This document shows positions 7,300 to 16,342 of a DNA stretch of 64,000 nt, piece by piece. Location of the stretch: the NCBI RefSeq assembly GCF_015160855.1, contig NZ_CP063373.1, positions 7,006,001 through 7,070,000 on the forward strand, given 5' to 3'. Both the position numbers and the translations under genes were made by a program. Within the stretch, counting starts at the first letter, position 1. The number at the start of each line of letters is the position of its first letter. Source of the stretch: Streptomyces ferrugineus. GTDB lineage: Bacteria; Actinomycetota; Actinomycetes; Streptomycetales; Streptomycetaceae. The notes under the pieces are model-generated. The model was not told where the DNA came from. It made no database searches and saw nothing but the letters and a program-made list of their open reading frames with translations.

Positions 7300-8475
7300 T
7301 TACAGCGCGGCGGCCGCCTTGATGAGTGCGTCTGCCGCCGTCTCGATGTCGGCGGGCGTACTCCAGCGGCCCAGCGAGAGCCGCAGCGCCCCCAGCGCAC
7401 GCTCCGGGGGTAGGCCCATGGCCGTCAGGACCGGTGAGGGAGAGTGGGTGCCGCTGTGGCAGGCCGAGCCGGTAGAGGCCGCGATCTGCGGGGCTGCGGC
7501 GAGGAGTTCGTGGCCCAGGGCGCCGTCGATGCTGACGTTCAGCGTGTTCGGCAGACGGCCCTGCCGGGGGCCGTTGAGGCGGACACGGTCCGGCAGGGTC
7601 TCGGCCAGGCGCCGGTGCAGGTCGTCGCGCAGTGCGGCGAGGCGGACAGGTGCCCCGCCCGCGAGTTCCTGTGCGGCCAGCTCGGCGGCGGTGCCGAGGG
7701 CGACGGCCAGGGCGACGTTCTCCGTTCCGGCCCGCAGGCCGCGTTCCTGGCCGCCGCCGTAGACGACCGGCTCCAGCGCCAGGCCGTCGCGCACATACAG
7801 CGCGGCGGTGGTCTTGGGCGCGTACATCTTGTGTCCGACCACGGTGAGCAGGTCCACCCCGAGGTCGCCGACGTCCAGGGGGATCTTCCCGGCGGCCTGG
7901 GCGGCGTCGCAGTGGAACAACGCCCCGTTCCGGTGGGCGACTTCGGACAGCTCAGCGATCGGCTGCAGAGCGCCGGTCTCGTTGTTGGCCGCCATCACCG
8001 ACACCAGCACCGTGTCCTCGGTGAGCGCGGCGGCCAGCCCGCCCGGGTCGACCAGCCCGTCGCCGTCGACCGGCAGCACCGTCACGCGCACGCCATGCAG
8101 CCGCTCCAGCGCGCGACAGGTCTCCAGCACGGCCGGATGCTCGGTGACCTGCGTGATCACCTGCGGACGGGGCCGGCCGGAGGCCAGCGCGGCGCCGCGT
8201 ACGGCGAGCAGGTCGGCCTCGGAACCGGAGGCGGTGAAGACGATCTCGTCGGCTCGAGCACCGATCAGGGAGGCGACCTGTGCGCGGGCCTCGGCCAGGG
8301 CATGCCGGGGCTCGGCGCTGTACGGGTGGCTGCTGGAGGGGTTGCCGAAGAAGTCCGTCAGGTACGGCAGCATCGCCTCGGCCACCCGCGGGTCGACGGG
8401 TGTGGTGGCGTTGTAGTCGAGGTAGACCGGGCCGCCGGCCAGTCCCGGATGCACGGACACGCGGCCGCCGGTCAT
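7300..8475 (-). CDS. Cysteine desulfurase (NifS/IscS-like, class V aminotransferase fold)
   Basis: 391 aa from the ATG at 8475, which overlaps the stop of the upstream ArsR-rhodanese gene by 4 bases (ATGA); this coupling decides the start over an upstream in-frame alternative. Motifs: N-terminal VYLDYNATTPVDPRV, PLP-lysine in VGHKMYAPK, and the active-site cysteine loop STGSACHSG near residue 335. The enzyme removes sulfur from cysteine to give alanine and an enzyme persulfide. The neighbouring rhodanese domains suggest the persulfide is passed on within a sulfane-sulfur pathway rather than to Fe-S assembly; that is inference from context. Confidence 0.92.
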   Translation of the reverse strand: MTGGRVSVHPGLAGGPVYLDYNATTPVDPRVAEAMLPYLTDFFGNPSSSHPYSAEPRHALAEARAQVASLIGARADEIVFTASGSEADLLAVRGAALASGRPRPQVITQVTEHPAVLETCRALERLHGVRVTVLPVDGDGLVDPGGLAAALTEDTVLVSVMAANNETGALQPIAELSEVAHRNGALFHCDAAQAAGKIPLDVGDLGVDLLTVVGHKMYAPKTTAALYVRDGLALEPVVYGGGQERGLRAGTENVALAVALGTAAELAAQELAGGAPVRLAALRDDLHRRLAETLPDRVRLNGPRQGRLPNTLNVSIDGALGHELLAAAPQIAASTGSACHSGTHSPSPVLTAMGLPPERALGALRLSLGRWSTPADIETAADALIKAAAAL

Positions 8476-9149
8476 GCCAGGTCCCCGGCGTCGACGGGCA
8501 GGTCGGCCAGGCGCCACTCCAGCATGCCGTCGTTGAGGCGGATCGCCCGGCGGCCGAGATCGTTCAGCAGCCGCACGGCGTCGTAGGCGAGCACGCAGTA
8601 CTCGCCCCGGCAGTACACGACGATCTCCGTCTCCTCGGGCAACTCGTCGATCCGGTCCGCCAGTTCCTCGACCGGGAGGGACCGCGCACCGGGGATGTGC
8701 CCGGCGAGGTACTCCTCCACCGGCCGCACGTCCAGCACCACGACGTCCCCGGCCGCCACGCGGGCGCGCAGCTCCTCGCGGGTGACCTCCGCGGCTCCGT
8801 CCTCACCGAGGTAGCCGTCCCGCGCGGCGGGTACGGCGGCCTGGTGGTGCTCGGCGACCTTGCGGAGCAGTGCGAAGAGCTGGGCCACGTCGTCGCCGGC
8901 GAGTCGGTAGTGGATGCGTACGCCTTCGCGCCGGGTGGCGACGAACCCGGCCTGCTTGAGGGTCTGCAGATGTGCCGAGGCCGTCGTCAGGTTCAGCCCC
9001 GCCGCCTTGGCCAGCGCGTCGACCGTGCGCTCGCCCTGGGCGAGCAGATCGAGCAGTTCCAGGCGCTTTCCGCTGGCCAGCGCCTTGCCGCTGGCCGCGA
9101 ACGCGTCGTACAGCTCGGCCTTCGCGCCGGCCGTGATGTTTCCCGCCAT
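8472..9149 (-). CDS. ArsR-family repressor fused to a rhodanese domain
   Basis: 225 aa. The ATG at 9149 has GGAGG 6-7 bases upstream; an in-frame ATG at 9161 lacks one. Residues 8-95 are an ArsR winged helix (GKRLELLDLLAQGERTVDAL, TTASAHLQTLKQAGFV, split as read). Residues 120-220 are a rhodanese domain with catalytic Cys180 in the loop YCRGEYC; a second cysteine, Cys185, sits in the same loop. A DNA-binding domain joined to a persulfide-accepting domain suggests a sulfane-sulfur sensor: persulfidation of the loop would release DNA. It heads the desulfurase operon and faces the MBL-rhodanese gene across a palindrome. Confidence 0.9.
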   Translation of the reverse strand: MAGNITAGAKAELYDAFAASGKALASGKRLELLDLLAQGERTVDALAKAAGLNLTTASAHLQTLKQAGFVATRREGVRIHYRLAGDDVAQLFALLRKVAEHHQAAVPAARDGYLGEDGAAEVTREELRARVAAGDVVVLDVRPVEEYLAGHIPGARSLPVEELADRIDELPEETEIVVYCRGEYCVLAYDAVRLLNDLGRRAIRLNDGMLEWRLADLPVDAGDLA

Positions 9150-9159
9150 GCCATCCTCC

Positions 9160-9176
9160 ATAAATCCATGGAATAG
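9160..9176. promoter_or_regulatory. Likely operator of the ArsR-rhodanese regulator
   Basis: The 88-bp divergent interval contains a palindrome with core TCCATGGA (9165-9172) extended by A/T-rich flanks (AAATCCATGGAATA). It lies directly upstream of the repressor's ribosome binding site, where binding would block both divergent units. Assignment is inferred from position and symmetry. Confidence 0.5.
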
Positions 9177-9237
9177 TGTAGATGCAAACGAGAGCCGTGG
9201 CTACACGCCCTCCCGCATCCGAACATTGGAGAACTCG

Positions 9238-10617
9238 ATGGGCTTCGCCGACGAGCACCTGATACCGCTGCTCGACGAAGGACTGGGCAACAGCGGGTAC
9301 CTCGTCGACCTCGGCGACGGCCGTGCTCTGGCCGTGGACGCAAGCCGTGACCTGCGCACTCTGCGGGAGGCCGCCGGGCGGCGCGGCCTGACCGTGGCGT
9401 ACGCGGCGGACACGCACCTGCACGCCGACTTCCTCTCCGGCGCCGTCCAGCTCGCCCACGACGACGGCGCGCACGTGCTGGCCTCCGCCGCGGGGAACCG
9501 GGCCTTCCCCCACACACCACTGGCCGACGGCGACGAGACGGACCTCGGCGGCCTGACCCTGCGGGCCCTCGCGACCCCCGGCCACACCGACGAGCACCTG
9601 TCCTTCCTCCTGCTGGACGGCGAGCGCGAACTCGGCGTGTTCACCGGCGGCTCGATGATCGTGAACTCCGCCGCCCGCACCGACCTCCTCGGCGCCCACC
9701 GCACCGACGAACTGGCCCGCGCCCAGTACCGCTCGCTGCGGCGACTGGCCGCGCTGCCGGACCACACCTCCGTATGGCCCACCCATGGCGCCGGCTCCTT
9801 CTGCTCGGCACCGCCCGGCAGCGAACGCACCTCCACCATCGGCGAGCAGAAGCACACCAACCCGCTGCTGGCAGCCCCGGACGAGGACACCTTCGTACGC
9901 CGGCTCCTGGCCGGCCTGGGCAGCTACCCGGACTACTTCGACCGGCTCACCGAGGCCAACCGCCACGGCCCCGCCGTCCTCACCTCCGTCCCGCCGCTGC
10001 CCGCCCTCGACGCCGGGCAGGTCAAGTCCCTGCTCGCCGCCGGCGGTCACGTGGTCGACGTGCGCCCGGCGGCCGACTACGCGGCCGGACACATCCCCGG
10101 TTCACTCTCCATACCGCTGCGCGACCAGTTCGCCACCTGGCTGGGCTGGCTGCTGCCCGACACCGCGCCGCTCGCCTTCGTCACCAACGACGACCAGGAC
10201 CTGAGCGAGATCGTCTGGCAGGCGTACAAGATCGGTTACGAGCGCCTCGCCGGACACCTCACCGGCGGCATGCCCGCCTGGCTGGCCGACGGCAACGAGC
10301 AGGCCGCCACCGAGTTCGTCGCCGCCGACCACACCGGGAACCGCCCGTACATCGACGTACGGCAGGAAGTGGAGTTCGCCGACGGGCACGTCCCCGGAGC
10401 CGTGCACATCGAGCTCGGCGACCTCGCCGCGCACGCCGCCGACGCCCCCGCCGGGCCGGTCGTGGCGTGCGGTCACGGTGAGCGGGCCATGACCGCCGCG
10501 AGCCTGCTGGAGCGCGCGGGGCAGACCGACATCGCGGTCCTGCGGGGCGGACCGGCCGACTACGCGGCCGCCCATGGCCGCCGGCTCACCCAGGGGGCGG
10601 AGGACACCCGCTCGTGA
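9238..10617 (+). CDS. MBL-fold hydrolase with two rhodanese domains (persulfide dioxygenase-like)
   Basis: 459 aa from the ATG at 9238 (GGAG 8 bases upstream). Residues 1-250 are a metallo-beta-lactamase fold with metal ligands in THLHADF (His60, His62, Asp64), GHTDEH (His116), Asp149 and PTHGAG (His183), the pattern of ETHE1/CstB-type persulfide dioxygenases. Two rhodanese domains follow (about 258-355 and 365-450). The first has no cysteine in its active-site loop (FVTNDDQ) and is probably inactive; the second keeps Cys411 (VACGHGER). It likely oxidises glutathione- or mycothiol-like persulfides. Its stop overlaps the MFS start (GTGA). Confidence 0.88.
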   Translation: MGFADEHLIPLLDEGLGNSGYLVDLGDGRALAVDASRDLRTLREAAGRRGLTVAYAADTHLHADFLSGAVQLAHDDGAHVLASAAGNRAFPHTPLADGDETDLGGLTLRALATPGHTDEHLSFLLLDGERELGVFTGGSMIVNSAARTDLLGAHRTDELARAQYRSLRRLAALPDHTSVWPTHGAGSFCSAPPGSERTSTIGEQKHTNPLLAAPDEDTFVRRLLAGLGSYPDYFDRLTEANRHGPAVLTSVPPLPALDAGQVKSLLAAGGHVVDVRPAADYAAGHIPGSLSIPLRDQFATWLGWLLPDTAPLAFVTNDDQDLSEIVWQAYKIGYERLAGHLTGGMPAWLADGNEQAATEFVAADHTGNRPYIDVRQEVEFADGHVPGAVHIELGDLAAHAADAPAGPVVACGHGERAMTAASLLERAGQTDIAVLRGGPADYAAAHGRRLTQGAEDTRS

Positions 10618-11894
10618 ACGCCACTCCCACGACCGCCGGCTCCGCCGACGCGTCCGGGCGGCCGGTCCGCCTGGGCCTGCGCGAGAACTGGCTGCAGTTC
10701 ACGCTGCTCGTGATCGTGAACGTCTGCGTCGGCGGCCTGGTCGGTCTGGAGCGTACGACGGTCCCGCTCATCGGCTCCGAGACGTTCGGCCTGACCAGCG
10801 ACCTGGCCGTGTTCTCGTTCATCATCGCCTTCGGCCTGACCAAGGCGATGACCAACCTCGCCGCCGGGGCGCTGACGGCCCGCTTCCGCCGCAAGCGGCT
10901 TCTGCTGACGGGCTGGTTGCTCGGCATCCCGGTGCCCTTCGTCCTGGCCTGGGCTCCCTCGTGGGGCTGGATCGTCGCCGCGAACGTGCTGCTCGGCCTC
11001 AACCAGGGCCTGACCTGGTCGATGACCGTCAACATGAAGATCGACCTCGTCGGTCCCGCCCGCCGGGGCCTGGCCACCGGCCTCAACGAAGCGGCCGGCT
11101 ACACCGCGGTCGGCGTCACGGCGCTGCTCACCGGCTACCTCGCCACCGCGTACGGCCTGCGCCCGGTCCCCGAACTCATCGGCGTCGTCTTCGTAGCCGC
11201 CGGACTCGGCCTCTCTCTGGTCGTCCGCGATACGGCGGCCCACGTCGCCCTCGAACTCGCCCGGCACACCAAGCCGTTGCCCGGCGACGAGGACACCGGT
11301 CTGAAGGCCACCTTCGCCCGCACCTCCTGGCAGCACCGCTCCCTGCGCGGCGCCAGCCAGGCCGGCCTGGTCAACAACCTCAACGACGGTCTGACCTGGG
11401 GCGTCTTCCCCCTGCTCTTCACCGAGCATGGCCTCGGCCTCGCGGCCGTCGGTCTGATCAAGGGGCTCTACCCGATCCTGTGGGGCATCGGCCAGATCCC
11501 CACCGGCCACCTCGCCGACCGCATCGGCCGCAAACCTCTGATCGTCTACGGCATGCTCGTGCAGTCCTTCGGTTTCGTCCTGGCCCTCGCCCTCATCGAC
11601 CGGCCGCTACTCGCCGGGGTCCTCTCCGCGGTGTTCCTCGGCATCGGCACCGCCATGGTCTACCCGGCCCTGATCGCCTCCGTCTCCGACCACGCCCACC
11701 CCGCGTGGCGAGCCAACGCCCTCGGCACCTACCGCTTCTGGCGCGACATCGGCTACGCGGCGGGCGCCCTGGTGGCCGGCATCCTGGCCGACGCCCTCGG
11801 CCTGAACGCCACCGTCATCGCAGCCGCCGTCCTCACGGCCCTCTCCGGACTGTTCGCGGCGCGCTGGATGACCGAGCACCGCCCCGCTCGCTGA
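10614..11894 (+). CDS. MFS transporter of the sulfur cluster
   Basis: 426 aa from the GTG at 10614, overlapping the upstream stop by 4 bases. About 12 hydrophobic helices are visible, with the cytoplasmic-loop signature of the major facilitator superfamily (ARFRRKRLLLTG between helices 2 and 3; LADRIGRKPLIVYG between helices 8 and 9). Coupling to the persulfide dioxygenase-like gene suggests it exports an oxidised sulfur species or imports a sulfur substrate. The transported compound cannot be read from sequence. Confidence 0.85.
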   Translation: MNATPTTAGSADASGRPVRLGLRENWLQFTLLVIVNVCVGGLVGLERTTVPLIGSETFGLTSDLAVFSFIIAFGLTKAMTNLAAGALTARFRRKRLLLTGWLLGIPVPFVLAWAPSWGWIVAANVLLGLNQGLTWSMTVNMKIDLVGPARRGLATGLNEAAGYTAVGVTALLTGYLATAYGLRPVPELIGVVFVAAGLGLSLVVRDTAAHVALELARHTKPLPGDEDTGLKATFARTSWQHRSLRGASQAGLVNNLNDGLTWGVFPLLFTEHGLGLAAVGLIKGLYPILWGIGQIPTGHLADRIGRKPLIVYGMLVQSFGFVLALALIDRPLLAGVLSAVFLGIGTAMVYPALIASVSDHAHPAWRANALGTYRFWRDIGYAAGALVAGILADALGLNATVIAAAVLTALSGLFAARWMTEHRPAR

Positions 11895-12146
11895 ACTCCC
11901 GTCCCTCCCATGCGGCATGGCGGGCTTTCCCGATCACTGTCTCCAACCGCTCCGGAAGACATCCAGCTGCGGACCCCGCACATCACGGAGCAGAGCGACG
12001 GCCGACCCGTCCGCCCTGAGTCACGGCCGGGCAGGACAACTCCTCTTCTCCGACGCGTCACTCGGCACCGAGGTGGCTGACATCCCCAGCTGAAGAGGTC
12101 GCTTCCCCCACTCACCGCTTCCCCCGATGAGGGCGCCACCAACGTT

Positions 12147-12161
12147 CGATACAGCGTATCG
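12147..12161. promoter_or_regulatory. TetR autoregulatory operator
   Basis: Perfect inverted repeat CGATAC-AGC-GTATCG immediately upstream of the TetR start codon (ATG at 12166). The arrangement is typical of autorepressing TetR genes. The preceding 11895-12146 interval contains nothing else I recognise. Confidence 0.6.
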
Positions 12162-12165
12162 TACA

Positions 12166-12867
12166 ATGACTCACATGCCCCGTCACTCGCCTTCGCTGGA
12201 CCGCGCGACCCCGGACCGCATCGCCGAGACCGCCCTCCTCCTGATCGACGAGGGCGGTCCGGAGTCACTGACCTTCCGCGCGCTGGCCACGCGGCTGGGG
12301 ATCTCCCTCGCCTCTCTCCAGCGGCGCTGTACCGACCTGGCCGGACTGCTGGACCTGTGCGTCGACCACCTGGCCGGCCGTCTGCCGGAGGTCGCTCCGG
12401 GCACCGACTGGGCCACCGCCACCGAGGCCCGGTTCACCGCTCTGTACCGCCTGCTGGCGGCCCATCCAGGACTGCTCACGCTGCGCGGCACGCGGCCCTG
12501 GCTCGGCCCGAACCTGTTGGCCCGCCTGGTCGAGCCGCAGCTCGCCGACAGCCTCGCCGCCGGAATGTCGCCCGAGTCGGCGATCACCGCGTACCGACGC
12601 ATGTACCTGCTCACCCTCGGCAGCGCCGGCTTCGTCGACCACCGCGAGCCCAAGGCCGCCCAGGCGGCCACCCGCACGGCGCTGGCCGCGCTCGGCCCGG
12701 AGGAGTTCCCGGTGCTGACCGGCCACCTGGCGGCGATCGTGCCCGCCGTGACCGACCACGAGGTCTTCTTCGGCGCGCTACGTCAGCTCATTCAGGCGGC
12801 CGAACCGGCGCCGTCACTCATCCCGCCCTCCGTTTCCACGGTGCCGGGGCGCCGCCGCGAAACCTGA
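12166..12867 (+). CDS. TetR-family transcriptional regulator
   Basis: 233 aa from the ATG at 12166; a second ATG at 12175 is equally possible, and the open frame further upstream would read through the operator. N-terminal TetR helix-turn-helix (RIAETALLLIDEGGPESLTF, RALATRLGISLASLQRRC, split as read), then an all-helical ligand-binding domain resembling TetR_C-type effector domains. It is intact although the genes downstream of it are decayed. The target beyond its own operator is unknown. Confidence 0.88.
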   Translation: MTHMPRHSPSLDRATPDRIAETALLLIDEGGPESLTFRALATRLGISLASLQRRCTDLAGLLDLCVDHLAGRLPEVAPGTDWATATEARFTALYRLLAAHPGLLTLRGTRPWLGPNLLARLVEPQLADSLAAGMSPESAITAYRRMYLLTLGSAGFVDHREPKAAQAATRTALAALGPEEFPVLTGHLAAIVPAVTDHEVFFGALRQLIQAAEPAPSLIPPSVSTVPGRRRET

Positions 12868-12892
12868 CCTGCCCTACGCCGAAGCGACCGAC

Positions 12893-13419
12893 ATGAAGGA
12901 CTGCGACTTGAGCCCCACCACTCCCCGGCACGCATCTTCAGCAGCGACAACACCGCCGGCGCCTCCCCGGAGATCATCGAGGCCGTGACCCGGGTGGCCT
13001 CCGGCCCGGCGCAGCCGTACGGTGCCGACAGCGTCACCGGTGATGTCCGGCGCCGCCTGTGCGAGATCTTCGAGTGCGAGGTCGACGTGCTGCTGGTCTC
13101 CACCGGCTCCGCCGCCAACGCGCTCAGCCTGGCCGCACTGACCCCGCCCTGGGGCAGTGTGCTGTGCCACCGCGACAGCCACTGCGGGCGGCCGTACGGC
13201 ACAAGGCCGGGGACGTGCACAGCGTGGAGCCCTCCGTGGTGAGCATCACCCAGGCCACCGAGACGGGCGCCGTCTACACCCTGGACGAGATCCACACCCT
13301 CGGTCCCATCGCCAAGGAGGCGAGCCTGCGCCTGCACATGGACGGCGCCCGCTTCGCCGGAGCCGTCGCCGCGCTCGGCCGCACCCCCGCCGAGCTGACC
13401 TGGCGGGCCGGGGTCGACC
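12893..13419 (+). pseudogene. Low-specificity L-threonine aldolase remnant
   Basis: Family sequence is recognisable in pieces in different frames. A start region (MKDCDLS) is out of frame with the conserved N-terminus FSSDNTAGASPEIIEA and [20 protein letters not shown]. The frame then changes after residue ~95 (CHRDSHC) to [20 protein letters not shown] and [14 protein letters not shown], and ends abruptly at about 13419. The segment with the PLP lysine and the C-terminal domain is missing. At least two frameshifts, an internal deletion and a 3' truncation make this non-functional. Confidence 0.8.
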
Positions 13420-13439
13420 CGCCCAGCCCACGCGCCGTG

Positions 13440-13766
13440 CTGCTCCGCTCATGGTGGCGGGCGGTGTGTTCGCCCCTTCGTGCTCTCCGCTCTGATGAAC
13501 GCGTTGATCGCTGTGGTGGCGACAGCGCTGGGAGCGCCCGATGACTTCGAACCGTTCGAGCCGGGGTCGTACGTGTTCCTGACGGCCGTGGGGGTGCTGG
13601 CGGGCGCCATCGGCTGGGTCGTCGTCCTCTCCTGCGGCCCGGACTTCTCACTCTTCGAGGAGGTGGAGTTACCGGAGTGGTGGCGCTGCTGGTGATGCAC
13701 GTCGCGGTCGCGGTGATCGCGGTGCCGGCGTACCACAAGGTCATGCCGTTGGCCTCGGCGCGATGA
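13440..13766 (+). pseudogene. DUF6069-like small membrane protein, frameshifted
   Basis: One frame gives [20 protein letters not shown] and VFLTAVGVLAGAIGWVVV (about 13480-13635), a typical first half of the DUF6069 family. The family's C-terminal helix (GVVALLVMHVAVAVIAVPAY) continues in another frame to a stop at 13764-13766. A frameshift and probably a short deletion near 13640-13670 separate the halves. It directly abuts the truncated threonine aldolase, so the two remnants were joined by a deletion. Confidence 0.65.
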
Positions 13767-13821
13767 CGTAGGGCAGATGTAGGGCATTGGAACGGGCGCG
13801 GGCCGCCGACACGGGAGGCGG

Positions 13822-14676
13822 TCAGCCGTCGCGGTAGAGGGCGGTGAGCAGTTCGATCACGGCCTGGGTGGCGGGGTGCGGGTCGTCCCGCCACCAGGCC
13901 AGCCGCACGGCGACGGGCTCGGCGTCGCGGACCGGCCGGTAGACGATGCCGGGGCGCGGGTACTGGTGGGCCGTGGACTCCGCCGTCATGCCGATGGAGC
14001 GACCGCTGGAGATCACGTTGAGCCAGTCGTCGACGTCATGGGTCTCCTCGGTCGCCGGACGGGAGTCCGGCGACCACAGCTCGGGGGTGGTGCTGCCGGT
14101 CCGCCGCTCGATCAGCAGGGTGCGCTCGCTGAGATCGCCGAGCCGCAGCGAGCGGCGCGACGCCAGGAGGTCATCGGCGGCCAGGGCGGCGAACCGCCGT
14201 TCCAGGCCCACGATGGCGGAGTCGAAACGCCGGTCCTCCAGCGGCCTGCGCACCACCGCGAGATCACAGGCTCCCTCCGCGAGCCCGGAGGTGGCGGAGT
14301 TGACGCGTACGAGGTGCAGGTCCGTACCGGGCCGCGCCTGGGCCCAGCGGCGCTGGAAGGCAGGGGTGTGCCGACCGAGCGCCGACCAGGCGTAGCCGAT
14401 CCGCAGGCGGGTGTGGCCCGAGGTGGCCTCCTCGACCAGGTCCTCCACCTCCGCGAGCACCCGCCTCGCCTTGGCGACCACCCGCATTCCGGTCGTGGTG
14501 GCCGTCACCTGGCGCGACGTGCGGCGCAACAGCCGTACGCCCACGGCACGTTCGAGTGAGGCAAGGGTTCGGGACACGGCCGCCTGGGAGACGCCGAGCG
14601 CGATGGCCGCATCGGTGAAGGTGCCCTCGTCGACGATCGCGACGAGGCAGCGCAACTGCCGTAGCTCCACATCCAT
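13822..14676 (-). CDS. LysR-family transcriptional regulator
   Basis: 284 aa from the ATG at 14676, where the classic LysR N-terminus begins (MDVELRQLRCLVAIVDEGTF). The helix-turn-helix follows (AAIALGVSQAAVSRTLASLE, residues 22-41) and then a LysR substrate-binding domain. The frame is open further upstream but shows no homology there. Neighbours on both sides are remnants, so its target gene may have been lost; it appears intact itself. Confidence 0.9.
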   Translation of the reverse strand: MDVELRQLRCLVAIVDEGTFTDAAIALGVSQAAVSRTLASLERAVGVRLLRRTSRQVTATTTGMRVVAKARRVLAEVEDLVEEATSGHTRLRIGYAWSALGRHTPAFQRRWAQARPGTDLHLVRVNSATSGLAEGACDLAVVRRPLEDRRFDSAIVGLERRFAALAADDLLASRRSLRLGDLSERTLLIERRTGSTTPELWSPDSRPATEETHDVDDWLNVISSGRSIGMTAESTAHQYPRPGIVYRPVRDAEPVAVRLAWWRDDPHPATQAVIELLTALYRDG

Positions 14677-15026
14677 GACGCGATCGTATAGACGGACCAG
14701 CCGCATGCGTTTCACGCAAGGGATCCGGCGCCCCCGGCGGCCGAGGCAAGCGATCCGCCGCCGCCCGAATTGCGTCGGCCGCCATTCGACAATTGCAGAA
14801 ATCGCGGCCGTGAAATTCACTTCTCACGCATTTGCGGTTACGCGCTCGCCGGATCGCTTGACCCGCCCCGCCCCGCTGTGCCACCCGCCACCCGGCACTG
14901 CCGGATGTCCCCCGCAGCCGGCGTACCAGGCCACGAGGGTCATGGCCATCAACCGGCCACAGGGCTGGGGGCCCGCCGCCGCGCTGGTATGAGGATGGGG
15001 AGGCTCGGGGTGGCGGGCCGGTCAGC
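14677..15026. other. Intergenic stretch without recognised genes
   Basis: 350 bp upstream of the LysR gene. No open frame with family resemblance was found on either strand. The first 150 bp are less GC-rich than the surroundings and presumably carry the LysR promoter. Confidence 0.4.
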
Positions 15027-15080
15027 GGGACGGTCTCGGGACTCCCAGGCGGGTGGCGGGAGGGCTCCTGAGACCGTCCC
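15027..15080 (-). terminator. Inverted repeat after the hydroxylase remnant
   Basis: GGGACGGTCTC (15027-15037) pairs exactly with GAGACCGTCCC (15070-15080). The intervening 32 bases contain further partial pairing (GGACTCCC with GGGAGGGCTCC). It lies directly downstream of the minus-strand xanthine dehydrogenase-like remnant. Confidence 0.55.
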
Positions 15081-15085
15081 GGGGC

Positions 15086-15975
15086 TCAGAGCAGGGCTTC
15101 GGCGGTGACGGGCAGGTCGCGGACGCGTCGCCCGGTGGCGTTGAAAACGGCGTTGGCGATGGCGGGCGCCACGCCGACGATCACGATCTCGCCGAGGCCC
15201 TTCACACCGATCGGGTCGGCTTCGTCGTCCCGGCCGTCGACGTACACCGCCTTCAGGTCGGGTACGTCGGCGTTCACCGGTACGAGGTAGTCGGCGAGCC
15301 CGGCATTGACGATCCGGCCGTCGCGGTGGTCGGTGACCGTGTGTTCCAGCAGGGCCTGGCCGATGCCGCCGACCATGGCACCGAGGGCCTGGCTGTCGGC
15401 GAGCTTGGGGTTGATGATCCGTCCGGCGTCGTACACCCCGAGCATGCGTCTGACGCGTACCACACCGAGCCGGGCGTCGACCGCCACCTCGGCGAACGTC
15501 GCGGCGTAGGCGTACATCGAGTGCCGCCTCTGCTCCCCCGGCGTGTAGGACCCGAGTGCCTCCAGACGGGGACGGTTGTTACGGGCGAGGAGCTGCCGGT
15601 AGGTCTCCCCGCGCGTGGGGTCGTCCTTCACATGCAGCCGTCCGCCGCGGACCACCACGTCGGCGGTGTCGACGCCGTGCAGCGGCGAGCGCACGTCCTC
15701 GACGGCGAGCTTGACGGCCTCCTGTCGCAGCTTGTCGCAACCGTCCTGGACGGCGGAGCCGACGCTGGCCATGGTCTGCGAGGAGGCGTGGACCGGGGCC
15801 GGGGGCATGCGGGAGTCGCCCAGCCGGAAGGTCACCTGACGCATGCTCAGCCCGAGGGCGTCGGCGGCCACCTGCGCCATGGAGGTGTACGTGCCGGGCC
15901 CCATGTCGCTGGTCGCGGACTCGACCACGGCGGCCCCGTCGGCATCGAGCCTGACCGAAGCCTGCGCCGCGGCGC
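15086..15975 (-). pseudogene. Molybdopterin-binding subunit of a xanthine dehydrogenase/aldehyde oxidase family hydroxylase, C-terminal fragment
   Basis: About 290 residues match the C-terminal Mo-binding domain of XdhB/YagR-type subunits, usually ~700-760 aa long: SATSDMGPGTYTSMAQVAAD, HASSQTMASVGSAVQDGCDK, YDAGRIINPKLADSQALGAM, GVKGLGEIVIVGVAPAIANA, with the catalytic glutamate in the GLGE motif. Family resemblance stops near 15975 and the 5' half of the gene is absent; sequence further upstream in the same frame is unrelated. The frame itself is clean to its stop, so the lesion is a large 5' deletion. Confidence 0.82.
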
Positions 15976-16342
15976 GTGCACGTTTCCGGGCCGCTCTCGA
16001 CGGCGGATCGCCGTCACCTGGAGCGCGCTCTGCGCATTCTGCGCGACGCGTCGAGCCCTGCAGGGCCGTTGAGTGCGACACCTTCGGGCTGATGGCGGTC
16101 GATGGCATCGAGACCGCCGGGTTTGACGCTGGGCTCAACGCCGCGCGCCGAAGGCACCCACCAATGAGCCGCACTCGGCCCCAGCGCCTGAGCACTACCC
16201 GACAGCCCTGAACAGCGCCCGGACACCGCACCCGTACAAGCTGAGGCTGAGCATGTGTCGTTCACGTCCCGAGCCGGTTCAGGGGTTGTGGCCGGCGAGT
16301 GCACGGCCTTGGCCGCCACCCGCCCGTTCGGGCGAGCGTCAC
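15976..16342. other. Unassigned junction sequence
   Basis: This 367-bp stretch lies between the hydroxylase breakpoint and the protease terminator. No open frame on either strand shows a family I recognise. It is probably scrambled material from the event that removed the 5' half of the hydroxylase gene. Confidence 0.35.
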
